This document shows positions 55,311 to 64,000 of a stretch of DNA of 64,000 nt, one piece after another. The first letter of the stretch is position 1. The number at the start of each line of letters is the position of its first letter. The notes below the pieces were generated by a model. The model did not search any database. It was given only the letters and a program-made list of their open reading frames with translations, and had not been told where the DNA came from. The stretch lies in NCBI GenBank assembly GCA_009767595.1, contig VSDK01023569.1, positions 203,941-267,940 on the forward strand, written 5' to 3'. The DNA comes from Symbiodinium kawagutii (taxonomy: Eukaryota > Sar > Dinophyceae > Suessiales > Symbiodiniaceae). The position numbers were made by a program, and so were the translations under genes.

Positions 55311-57316
55311 ATCAACAAAACTTACAATGCATGGACACCATTTGCCATATAGTTTCTTTAGATCCATACTATATATAGAATAGTTCCATTCCTTCTTCTG
55401 CCAAGGTATCAGCGGGGAAGGCTGCGCTAGACTCGGCTTTGGAGACCCCTCCCTGCAAGCGGAGGATCGTGTCGCCTTCAAGCTCGACCAGCGTTGGGCT
55501 TTCGCGACAAGCCTCGGCGGGAGTGGCTAGACCAAGTTTGGGGTATCTGGTTGATATGAGTATGATATGAGTATATGATATATGTATATCTATATTATAT
55601 GATAGATAGCTAGTTAGATGGATAGAAACAATGTATACACAATATCTGGATAGATAGTACATGTAGAAAAATATGTATAATTAATCTAGATTTAGATACA
55701 TATTATAGATGGATACGTAGATGTAAGGATAGATAGATTTCATGGACGGAAAGATAGATGATGAGATGATGATACATGATAGATGATAGATGACAGATAT
55801 GATGGATGAATGAAAGTATATGAAATCAATGTATGGTTAGATGGATGGATAGATGGATAGATGGATAGAAAATACAAGTATTCCGAGGGGTAGGCAAACC
55901 AATAAAACAATCAAACTGCACCAATGGTTTCTTACCAATAGAATGATGATTGGGAACGGTTGGTGAAGATTGAAAGTACCCTTATATTAAGAAACTATGG
56001 GTTATCTTTTCGTAGACTCCTGCTCCCAGGATTCAAGTGTCTCTGCACCGAGCCCCTTCCAGTGGCCTGATGGGATGCCTTCGAGCCGTGAATTTGACTC
56101 AGACCTTGGTGGCCATGAGTGGCTAAGACTTGAACCTAACAGTCCTGGGTATTCCTGCAAACGCAGACACATTCATGTTTGTGTATCACATGTGCATACT
56201 CAATATTTGAATATTATCCTGCAGCTGAGATTTGTTGCATCGCTTTGTGCATCATGTTTTTCATCGTGCGCACAAAGGTCGATGTCCCCTGCAGTGTACT
56301 CACGCCAATCCAGTCAAGACACCGTGCTGTACCCGACTCGCAACCCACCACCCAGTGCTAAACGATTTACAGCAGCGAAGAGTCCAGGTTTGCTTCTTTT
56401 GAAGTCTAGGAGCCCTTCAGCCAAACCACCAGCTGTCACACCTAGCCCGGTCCCTCCAGCTAGTGCTGAACCTGGCCCATCCCCATCACCAACGGCCAAG
56501 GGAACACCTCCCAAAGCTGGCAACCTCAGCCAAGCTGCAAGCCTTCCCACAGGCCAAGATTCTCAGCCTGCCAGGCCTACGTTGAAATCAGCGCTACAAC
56601 TGACACCTCCGCCTCCAAAGCCAAGTGCAGTGAAACGCCCAGTTTCAAGCGACAACATGTCTCCAGCACAGGAAGCATCATCAGCAGAGAAGCAAGCAAT
56701 CAAGGCTAAACCTGAACAGACTGCAGAAGCAAACGCAACAGCCAGCCCAATTGCTCCAAGCAAGGCATCGCCTCAGAACCACTCCGGTTTGAGCAAACGT
56801 GCAAGTGCATTGCGCCAGCGCCCAGCAGCACCCAGGACCAAGAAGGATGAGACACCTGCGGCCATGGCAGAACCAGTCACGCCAACACCAGACCCTGCAC
56901 CTGCAAGCACAGCGCCCCCTAATGCCCCAGAGGAACCAGAACAAGAAACATCACAAAATGAAATCCCACTAGCCTCTGCAGCACGGCAAAGAGTCACCAT
57001 TTCCAACGAGGTGTGGTCGATTAGCTGTTCCTGTCGATGTGTGCATGATGTGTGTTCGCTGTATAGATGTGCCACCCCCGCACGCATGCGCACGCACACA
57101 CAAACAATGTTCAGGCAGCTGCCATCATCCCAGCTGACTACAAAGAGCGCCAGGCTTTGCAAGGTGAGTTCAAGAGGCCCAAAAGTCCAATCATGATGAC
57201 ATACTTTGCCAATTACAGTATATTGAAACAATGTCCACTGATGTGTTCATATGTGAGATTAAGTCGTCACCATCATCGTCACCATTGCCATCATCATCGT
57301 TCATTATAATTGTGTG

Positions 57317-57349
<33 letters not shown>

Positions 57350-60300
57350 CATCATCATCATCATCAACATCAACATCATCATCAACATCATCAAAAAGAG
57401 AGAAATGGAGCATCCAAAACGGGAGCGTTTGCAGCATCCAAAACGGGAGCGTTTGCAGACCTCATCATCATCATGATCATCATCATCATCATCACCATCA
57501 TCACCATCATCACCATCATCACCATCATCACCATCATCATCATCATCATCACCATCATCACCATCATCACCATCATCACCATCATCATCATCATCACCAT
57601 CTTCAGAATCATCATCATGAGCATGATCAAGTGTTCGTCAAAAGTTGCTCGCAGGCGGCTTCGAGATCCATCTGCGAACGATATCCCGGATGATTTCGTT
57701 AAACTTTGGGAGGAAGCCGTCAAGACCAATTCCAAGGCTTGTAAGATATGCAAATCATAGTTTTGCACATTATCTTTTTATACATCATCATCGTACGTAC
57801 GATTACAGTATGTCTTTAGTCATCCTGCCTGCAGACTGCGAAGTCGGCTCTGTTTGAGAAGTGGCTGACAGCTGGCAAAGACTGGAGCTTGTCCCCAAGT
57901 TGCAATTAAACATGATCGTACATCCTCATTCCCAACGTGATACTGTTGTTTTCAGCTCAATTTGGCCCTTCCGGGGTTGGTCAACTTTCCTATATAATGA
58001 CCCATTTCTCGATCAACTTCATCTGCAGATTGCGTGTGGAAAGTTCTCGGACCCACACCGATCGCAGCACTGCGCAGAAGAAAATGGGCACCTTGGCTTC
58101 AGCCATTCATCATTCAATGTGCTCATGGTAGTAGACTATCTTCTGGGGGATGGAATAAATCACTTTTTTCAAATGAGGTTGGAGAACCGGTGCTCAAATT
58201 ATCAAGCTCCACGGCGATGATGAAGCTGCTGCTGACAAAATCATTGCCAGGAAGGAACTTGAGGGTTTAGTTCAGGACCATCCAGATGGCGAAGTGTTGC
58301 AAACATATTATGTTTCTTGTCACGCAAATGAAACAAATCATGAACAATTCTGATATGTTCATGCTTGTGTGTCTTCCAGCCTTAGCTTTTCATGTCTCAG
58401 GTGGTCACGGAACTTGGGCGAAAGGAGGAGGAAGAAACAAAGAACACCACCAAGATGGGAATCGAAGCCAAGATAAACTGTGGCGGGGAGGCACCACACC
58501 AAACACAACACCATCAACATGTGAAAACATGATACATTCACAACATAGTGTTGTCAGAACAATCATATCTCTCAGCCTTCAGGCCTCTCAGAAACTCAGG
58601 GGTGGCATCGCGAAGGATTCGTTGGAAAACTTTACAAAGCTTCGGACTTACCAGAAAGAGGCTCAGGCTCCGGCAGGATCCGAGGCTACACCCAAGGCCA
58701 AGGGCAAAGCAGCCCCGAAGAAGAGGGCTGCGAAAACGAATCCTGCCATGCAGTGGTATGTTGAGCACCAACGACAGGTTACATAAGGTATTCATGAAGT
58801 TTGTTTCATGTTCTTTCCATCAAATCATCCATTGACGCAGGCTACACATATATGGTCAGTGTAGTTGTGAAAACCTGAGGAAGGAGATGCCTCAGGAAGA
58901 CATCCCTGCTTTGAAGTGGATTGTACCTGCGTTGCTGCGGGGCCTAAGCGAAGCGAAGATGTGGTCTATCAAATTATCTCACTTGAAGCATCAGGATGTT
59001 CTCCGTCCCTTATTCGCATTCATGGAAGACCCGAACACAATATTATAGTTAGATGGAAGTCTCCATGTTTCGCTCATGGGATTCCGCATGTTTCCACATG
59101 CCTGGAAAGGCAACACCTTGGCAAAATTGGCTAGTGATCTCGAAGAGAAGTATTTCTTGATGAAAAACCACTTGGACATCTACAATGAGGACTTCGTGTT
59201 TATGACAAGGGTAGTATATCAAACATTCAATGGTTTGATTGGCGACCTTGGAAGTAGCCATTCAATATTTATGTAGATTCATGTCACCCACCATCTCCAG
59301 GACCCGGAGGCTGAGTTGATAGATCTCCAAGAGAACCTGGTTGATGCAGCCTATACTCGAGATGTGTATCTTGAGAACGCAGCTATGGCTACGCAGTTGA
59401 CTAGACCAAAGGGAGGAAAGCGCAAGGCGGGGATAACATGTTCGAGATACCTGCATCGCAACACTCATTTAATACAATCATGGATTGATCATTAATGGCT
59501 TATATCTACAAAGTGTAGAATGACTCTCCCATGCAAGCCAGTTTTAGAAACTCAGATCAACACCATCCATGTGCCCAGCACAATGCTCCTTTGAGGCGGC
59601 TGACGGCACCAACGAAGGAAATGACCAATGAAATGCAGCCTGAAATGGCTTTTGCGGTGGATCTTGGGGTTGAAAGATCCTTTGGTAAAAGCCTATCACT
59701 GTGGCTTTTACTTTTGAACGATACGATTTGACAGTAGGGTCATGGCCAAGCGTAGCATGACCCTGGCAGCACATGACTAGAAACCTTCATAAAACACTGA
59801 TGTTCATACCCTGTAAAACTATTCATTGTGACTCGTTATGAATTTTCATGTCATAGATACAACATGGTTCGTTTGGTGACCAAATATATATGTTGTCCAG
59901 GGTTGTGAGCTGAGCTGTGATGAGTTTCTGGTTTTGCTGCGTGAATGCACGCACAAAGCTTCAAATCCAAAGCGACGAGAATGCGATGAAAAACATGATT
60001 GCAAGCCAAACAAACCTAATCTAATCCTCCAGATGTCCTTTATAAATCTGTTTTTGGATTCCCATCCACCTCCCATAAAACACCAACCCGTGCGAGGAAC
60101 AATGATCATTCACCGCCAACGGCCAATGGCTTGGCCAAACCAATCAACCATAGACCCAACAGTACATGTGAATTCTGTTCGGCATTTCCAAGACAAGTAA
60201 ATGAGCCCTCTGCAGGACTACTTCGGGATGAGCTGAAACGAAAATGTCAGGCATGGGTCCAGGGATTGAATTGGGATAGGTGGCTGAATGGAATGGCATA

Positions 60301-60782
60301 TTGACATGCGTGTTCCAAAATACATGACCTATACAGTACATCATGTTCCGTCTCCCTTGCTTTTCGGCGACCTGCCAGGCTGGAGCCGAGCGGCCATCCC
60401 ATGAGCAGCCAAACGCCAAGAGACCTCGGCCAGCACTCCGGCCCCACACGGCCCCTCAAGTGGTGCGAGCAAGAGAGCAAGCAACCGCACCCAAACCAGC
60501 TGTTGCCCCTCTTGGAGAGATGTTGGTGGAAGAATTTGCTGCAGGATCCAGTTCTGCATGCAGAGTACCTTATCTTTATCTTGATTAGCGATGGGAAAAT
60601 ATTCAACAGCTAGAACAGCATATAAACGAATGAATGGGGGGAAACTCTACTGTTGACGTGTCACGTTATCAAATCATTTGATCTAAGAGTAAGGACCAAA
60701 ACCAACAACAGGATTCGAAATGTTGTTGTTGTTGTTGTTGCTGTGGTTGTTGCTGTTGTTGTTGTAGTTGTTGTTGTTGTTC

Positions 60783-60829
<47 letters not shown>

Positions 60830-62820
60830 GCTGTTTGCAATGTATCCCATTTGTGGATCATACCCTGTCCTCAATATCTAAGGTACAACGCACTGCTGCA
60901 TCAGCTATGAAATGGCTGGGCTCGCATGGGGGCAGGGTCGCCGACACCAAGGGTGATACAGTGGCTAAGCTTTCAACAATTGGCACTAGTGGTAAGTGGA
61001 CCGCCAACGCTGAACGGGATATACACCGGTTTATCCAGAAAAGAAATGGGTGGTTGAATGCTGAAATCGTCCACAAACAGGTCAGGATGGTGAACCCTTC
61101 GACGCTAGAGATTGAGACCCAACAACTACCGATGATCCTTCCTCATCATTTGCTGCTGGCGTTGTGGGAGAAAGGAGAAGCTGTTTTCCAGAAGTGTCTC
61201 TTTGGAGACCTCAGCCCAATACAAGTGAAACAATATTGGGATCATCTCGAACATCACTGCCAGTTTTTTCGTGATCATCCTGCAAGAAGTTGGCATGACC
61301 GTTCGAAGTTGGTTGGAATTGCTACCTATGGTGACGAAGTTCAAGCTTACAAGAATTCCGATGCTGGTGCTGTAGCTGTTTGTGCTTTTACCTCCGAGTT
61401 GGCGTACAAAAATGAATCTTTACTTCGCTACTTTCCCATCTGCATTTGGTCGGAGCATTGCGAGTGTGAACACACATATCACGATGCCATGAAGTATGTG
61501 GTACGAAGTTTTCGCAGGCTAGGTGACTTCGGAACTCAGTGGCCGTGGTCTGCTTCTGGCTATCACATAGCCTTTACATCAGCACAAGGCGACCTCAAAT
61601 GGATCAATGAAAGAATGAACATGCACAACTACCGTAAGAATCAATTCTGCAGCAGGTGTATGTGTGTGAAAACCTCGGGGACTGGGAATGTTTACGAAAG
61701 TTTGACCAACTTCAGCGATGACCCCGATGCTTTTGCTGTTGCTGATTATTCGGGTGTGGACTTGGTGCGGGAATGTTCTGTACTATTTTCTCTTCCATTG
61801 ACGGTAGAGAGAGTGATGCATGACACCTGTCATTCTCAACTGCTTGGCACCGGGAAAACAACGAACGGAAACTTGGATGAGCATAGTCAAAATCTTGTTT
61901 TTGGGTGGACCCCAAAACTTTGGTTTGAAGGTGTATCAGTCCATCATGTTTTTTGGTAATTACCAATTTCATTGGAAACCCATATGGAGGCGCTACCCTC
62001 ATCCATTTGTGCGAATCTGGGATGTTTGGAAACATGCGGGGCCCTGGCCAGTACAAAGACAAGCTGGGAGTGTGCTTGAGAAGAGCGCATCGCGATTTCC
62101 TTCTGTTTAAGAGAACTCAGAAATTGCAGTGCAGCCAACCTCGCTTTACACCTGCTAGACTCAATCGCAAGATCCAAACAAGTTTCTGGACTTCTATATC
62201 CAATTTTCACTTGTTCTTTGTGTGTGTGTGTGTTGTGTGGTTTTTGTGGTTTTGCAACTTTGTTTTTGCTTTGTTTTCCCTGCCTTTCGTGGCAACCCAT
62301 CTTAGGCTTTCCAGTCTTGCAAAGCAAAGCAGCTCCAAGCAAAGTTTTGACCCGTTGGCTGTCGGTGCGGGCAGCACGTTGGGCGCAAAGACAAGATGCA
62401 TGTCAAGCCGACAAAATGGTGGCATCTTGTATTTTCTGTTATGAGATGATGCTACGCATTATGGATGAGAGTGACCACATTCTCACAGAAAACCAGGCGC
62501 ATGACTTTCGATACTACACTTTGCAACACCTGCGGACTTATGCTTGGTTACACAGTTTTGGGATGAGGGCAGCCTTGAATGTTCCAGGGCGCAGATCGTG
62601 GATGTTATTACCCAAACTTCACCATTTGTGGCACCTGAGTCACGACACTGCTGCATCTATGATCAACCCGAGGATCGTAACCCTCTTGTCAGCTGAGTCT
62701 TTTGTTGGCATCATGGGTCGCATCTCAAGAGCAACCCACCGCTCAACTGTTTCGGTTAGAACCCTGGAGCGCTACCAAATCTTGATGGTGCGCCGGCTCC
62801 AGAAAATAGGCCGGGACTGA
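55195..62820 (+). CDS. Long transposase-like protein, possible DDE fold (multi-exon gene)
   Basis: At least 16 exons on +, listed separately, ending at TGA 62818-62820. N-terminal half: a short conserved helix (VAEFFATWNGVC), Pro/Ser/Ala-rich linkers, WEEAVK and FEKWLTAGKDW, then HPDGE. C-terminal half: RDIHRFIQK, PHHLLLALW, a YGDE motif (Asp codon 61333), QGDLKW (Asp codon 61591), a CSRCMC cysteine cluster, LLGTGKTTNG, and SAESFVG (Glu codon 62695) followed by RISRATHRS. Two Asp and one Glu in this order could be an RNase H-like DDE triad, like CACTA or Plavaka/KDZ-type transposases; this is inference. I remember both halves as one family expanded in dinoflagellates. Being split by many spliceosomal introns is unusual for an active transposase, so a domesticated gene is also possible. 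The 5' end is not fixed; an exon at about 55034-55109 may precede. Confidence 0.62.
55406..55535 (+). CDS. Transposase-like gene, exon
   Basis: Acceptor GCCAAG. It reads VSAGKAALDSALETPPCKRR and IVSPSSSTSVGLSRQASAG. It ends at a GT (55536) in phase 1, which agrees with the exon at 56016. The overlapping minus ORF is a shadow. Confidence 0.58.
55545..55872. repeat. GATA/GATG-rich simple sequence in an intron
   Basis: Degenerate ATAGATAG, GATGATAGATG and GGATGGATAGATGG words across ~330 bases. Confidence 0.85.
56016..56148 (+). CDS. Transposase-like gene, exon
   Basis: After TTCGTAG, two bases complete a codon and the frame reads SCSQDSSVSAPSPFQWPDGM, ending NSPG at a GT (56149) in phase 2. 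The next exon supplies one G. Confidence 0.62.
56277..57010 (+). CDS. Transposase-like gene, long Pro/Ser/Ala-rich exon
   Basis: After CACAAAG the frame is open for ~245 codons (SMSPAVYSRQSSQDTV, then PPPPKPSAVKRPVSSD). It ends RVTISNE at a GT (57011), phase 0. Low-complexity and basic, so probably disordered. Confidence 0.65.
57115..57163 (+). CDS. Transposase-like gene, short exon
   Basis: After GTTCAG the frame reads AAIIPADYKERQALQ and ends one base into a codon at a consensus GTGAGT donor (57164). Confidence 0.62.
57315..57610. repeat. (CAT)n/(CAC)n microsatellite inside an intron
   Basis: CATCATCACCATCATCACC runs across ~300 bases, containing a 20-base direct duplication (GGGAGCGTTTGCAGCATCCA and its repeat, 57421-57460). 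His-, Ile- and Met-rich ORFs here are translations of the repeat. It lies within the intron 57164-57644. Confidence 0.95.
57645..57736 (+). CDS. Transposase-like gene, exon
   Basis: After GTCAAAAG two bases complete Val. The frame reads ARRRLRDPSANDIPDDFVKL and WEEAVKTNSK. It ends at a GC donor (57737), phase 0, fitting 57835. Confidence 0.62.
57835..57894 (+). CDS. Transposase-like gene, exon with FEKW
   Basis: After GCCTGCAG the frame reads TAKSALFEKWLTAGKDWSLS. LFxxW...GxDW is the most recognisable N-terminal motif of this family as I remember it. The donor is uncertain. Confidence 0.58.
58207..58323 (+). CDS. Transposase-like gene, exon
   Basis: After TATCAAG the frame reads LHGDDEAAADKIIARKELEG and HPDGEVLQTYYVSCH. 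It ends at a GC donor (58324), phase 0. An exon between 57895 and 58207 is probably missing; ESSRTHTDRSTAQKKMGT near 58035-58090 is a candidate. Confidence 0.6.
58401..58490 (+). CDS. Transposase-like gene, exon
   Basis: After TGTCTCAG: VVTELGRKEEEETKNTTKMG, then IEAKINCGGE, ending at a GC donor (58491). Phase 0 on both sides. Confidence 0.62.
58583..58755 (+). CDS. Transposase-like gene, Lys/Ala-rich exon
   Basis: After CCTTCAG: ASQKLRGGIAKDSLENFTKL, then a basic KAKGKAAPKKRAAK segment and AMQ. It ends in phase 2 at a GTATGT donor (58756). Confidence 0.65.
58880..59040 (+). CDS. Transposase-like gene, exon
   Basis: After AACCTGAG one base completes Trp. The frame reads KEMPQEDIPALKWIVPALLR and SHLKHQDVLRPLFAFMEDP. 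The 3' boundary is not resolved before the in-frame TAG (59047-59049). Confidence 0.58.
59110..59210 (+). CDS. Transposase-like gene, exon
   Basis: After CTGGAAAG: NTLAKLASDLEEKYFLMKNH, then DIYNEDFVFMTR, ending at a GT (59211), phase 0. Confidence 0.58.
59301..59426 (+). CDS. Transposase-like gene, exon
   Basis: After ATCTCCAG: DPEAELIDLQENLVDAAYTR, then ATQLTRPKGGKRK, ending at a GC donor (59427), phase 0. The next recognised exon is 950 bases away. Confidence 0.6.
59427..60378. other. Presumed intron of the transposase-like gene
   Basis: No exon with matched boundaries. A short candidate (LLRDELK) follows CTGCAG near 60217. Confidence 0.4.
60379..60537 (+). CDS. Transposase-like gene, exon
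   Basis: After CTGCCAG: AGAERPSHEQPNAKRPRPAL, then REQATAPKPAVAPLGEMLVE and EF, phase 0 start. A GC donor at 60538 would keep phase 0 for the next exon. Another + frame is also open. Confidence 0.5.
60720..60834. repeat. (TTG)n microsatellite in an intron
   Basis: About 38 TTG/CTG/TTC triplets ending ~50 bases before the next exon. Confidence 0.95.
60883..61867 (+). CDS. Transposase-like gene, main core exon
   Basis: After ATCTAAG the frame reads VQRTAASAMKWLGSHGG and continues for 328 codons through ERDIHRFIQKRNGW, LPMILPHHLLLALWEKGEA, VGIATYGDEVQAY, GDLKWINERMNMHNYRKNQF and CSRCMC to LLGTGKTTN. It ends one base into a codon at an apparent GA donor (61868). Holds the first two candidate acidic residues of a DDE core. 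Confidence 0.72.
61990..62166 (+). CDS. Transposase-like gene, exon
   Basis: After TATGGAG two bases complete Gly. The frame reads ATLIHLCESGMFGNMRGPGQ, then QCSQPRFTPARLN. It ends at a consensus GC donor (GCAAGA, 62167) in phase 1. Confidence 0.7.
62306..62820 (+). CDS. Transposase-like gene, terminal exon
   Basis: After CATCTTAG two bases complete Arg. The frame reads FPVLQSKAAPSKVLTRWLSV, then RRSWMLLPKLHHLWHLSHDT, LLSAESFVGIMGRISRATHR and TLERYQILMVRRLQ, stopping at TGA (62818-62820). The Glu in SAESF is the candidate third acidic residue. Confidence 0.72.
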
Positions 62821-63112
62821 GGCGCGAGCCAAAGGCGTGGAAAAACACAGGTGCAACTGGTGACAACTGTTTTGAGCAAACAACAGCTGAATCTTCACGG
62901 CGTGTTTCATCATCGACAATGGCTCCATCATTTGCCCATATCATTTCAAGTTATTTCCCATTGATCCATGTTGACCCCTCATCTTGTTGGATCTTGATGA
63001 TTGCTGGGGGCCTCAGGGGATCTCAGGGGTCTTCAGGGGATCTCAGAAGCCCTCACCAGTTTCCCACACAAAGGGCTCTCTCCACGAGATACCCAATCAA
63101 GTTTGGATTCTT
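62821..63112. other. Intergenic; short CAGGGGATCTCAGGGGTCTT repeats
   Basis: About 63012-63050 has three copies of a GGGGATCTCAGG-like unit. No gene. Confidence 0.5.
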
Positions 63113-63432
63113 TGGGTAGAAGGAAAGGAAAATGAACAGGAGACTGGATTTGCTTTTCCCAGGGGCTGGCAAAAGCAAATCCAGCCAAAAAAGGAAAGGA
63201 ACAGTAGAGGGAAAGGAGAATGAAAAGGAAACTGGATTTGCTTTCCCCAGGGGCTGGAAAAAGCAAATCCAGCATAAAAGGAAAAGAAACAATAGATGGA
63301 AAGGAAAATGAAAAGGAGACTGGATTTGCTTTCCCCAGGGGCTGGCAAAAGCAAACCCAGCATAAAAGGAAAAGAAACAGTAGAGGGAAAGGAAAATGAA
63401 AAGGAAACTGGATTTGCTTTTTGCAGGAGGGA
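63113..63432. repeat. ~84-bp hairpin-bearing satellite, right block (four units)
   Basis: Same unit and strand orientation as 46300-46770, including GGATTTGCTTTTCCCAGGGG and AGCAAATCCAGC arms. Minus-strand Phe-rich ORFs are translations of it. Confidence 0.93.
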
Positions 63433-63469
63433 AAAAACCATGTGAAGCCATGAGAGAGAAGAAACGGTT

Positions 63470-63642
63470 CCTGGGCGGTTCGGTTCGGTTCGGTTCCCAC
63501 ACCCGGTTCGTGCGGTTCGGACCCTATTGTCAATCATATCGGTTCCGGTTCGGTGCGGTTTCGGTTCCAGCGGTTCCATGGGTGTTTCCGGTTCCAGCGG
63601 TTCGGTTCCGGCGGTTCGGTTCGGTTCGCGAACCTTCCTGGA
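63470..63642. repeat. CGGTT/GGTTCGGTT pentanucleotide array, right outer block
   Basis: Runs of GGTTCGGTTCGGTTC and CGGTTCCGGTTC on the + strand. It matches the left outer block at 46131. Confidence 0.93.
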
Positions 63643-64000
63643 GTAAGCCGAACCATGCTTACTATGGGACTGGCTCTTAGCTATACAATGATTGCAAACT
63701 TGGTTAAGTTGTCCTCCTTTTTGTTTCTTGGGTGGCGGCGGCCAGCATCGGCATAGGCAGCACTGGGCCAGTTACTCCTAAGGCCAATAAAAGTGAGTGA
63801 CGAAAAATATCAAGAGTCAGAGCTAATTTCCCTGAGTGGTACCATCCCAAAACCCAGAATTCTTCCGCACGTTTGCACTTCAGTGGCCGATTATGGGTGA
63901 CAGCTACAGATGCCATATCATCAGACTCACCCAACCGCTGGTTGTCACTTCTCAGACTAGCAGATTCACAGTGAGCATCACGGAGCCTCCAGCTGCTTTG
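63643..64000. other. Window end; nothing recognised
   Basis: Short ORFs only. Confidence 0.4.

Noticed and set aside
57391..57768. Poly-Met/Val and poly-His ORFs
   Set aside because: CAT-repeat translation within an intron.
1..64000. tRNA, rRNA and snRNA genes
   Set aside because: I saw no cloverleaf with intact A and B boxes, no rRNA core and no clear U-snRNA. A covariance-model search was not possible.

Overview
The window looks like nuclear DNA of a dinoflagellate, probably a Suessiales or Symbiodiniaceae-type lineage; the lineage is inference. Short exons lie in long introns. Many introns appear to start with GC and at least one with GA, while ending in AG, a known dinoflagellate habit. 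All confidently recognised exons lie on the + strand. The rest is dominated by microsatellites, minisatellites with higher-order periods, and small inverted-repeat (MITE-like) elements. There are no bacterial operons, CRISPR arrays, rRNAs or tRNAs that I can see.

Layout: (1) 1-1.0 kb is satellite DNA (40-, 82- and 60-bp periods, then TTG). (2) 8.2-32.2 kb holds scattered exons of what I read as one voltage-gated, cyclic-nucleotide-binding-type cation channel: a probable coiled-coil N-terminus (8.2 and 8.9 kb), linker exons (10.3-11.1 kb), an S4 sensor (19.27 kb), a K+ selectivity filter (21.42 kb), S6 (21.69 kb), a C-linker (23.77 kb) and the end of a cyclic-nucleotide-binding domain (30.97 kb). 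Large repeat blocks fill the introns. (3) 37-42 kb holds unrecognised candidate exons and one clear terminal exon (41.88 kb). (4) 43.0-45.5 kb is a CAACCAACMTC minisatellite with a 142-bp higher-order period and a 209-base assembly gap. (5) 46.1-63.6 kb is bracketed by matching repeat arrays, a hairpin-bearing ~84-bp satellite plus CGGTT repeats. Inside are three tandem same-strand multi-exon genes: a UBA-like, lysine-rich protein; a DLFAG methyltransferase-like protein; and a long transposase-like protein with a possible DDE-type core.

The bracketed three-gene block is the most interesting structure. It could be a very large mobile element carrying a methyltransferase-like gene and a transposase-like gene, or ordinary genes between two copies of a satellite. 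Exon joins were worked out by hand from reading-frame and splice-phase agreement. No database search or alignment was possible.
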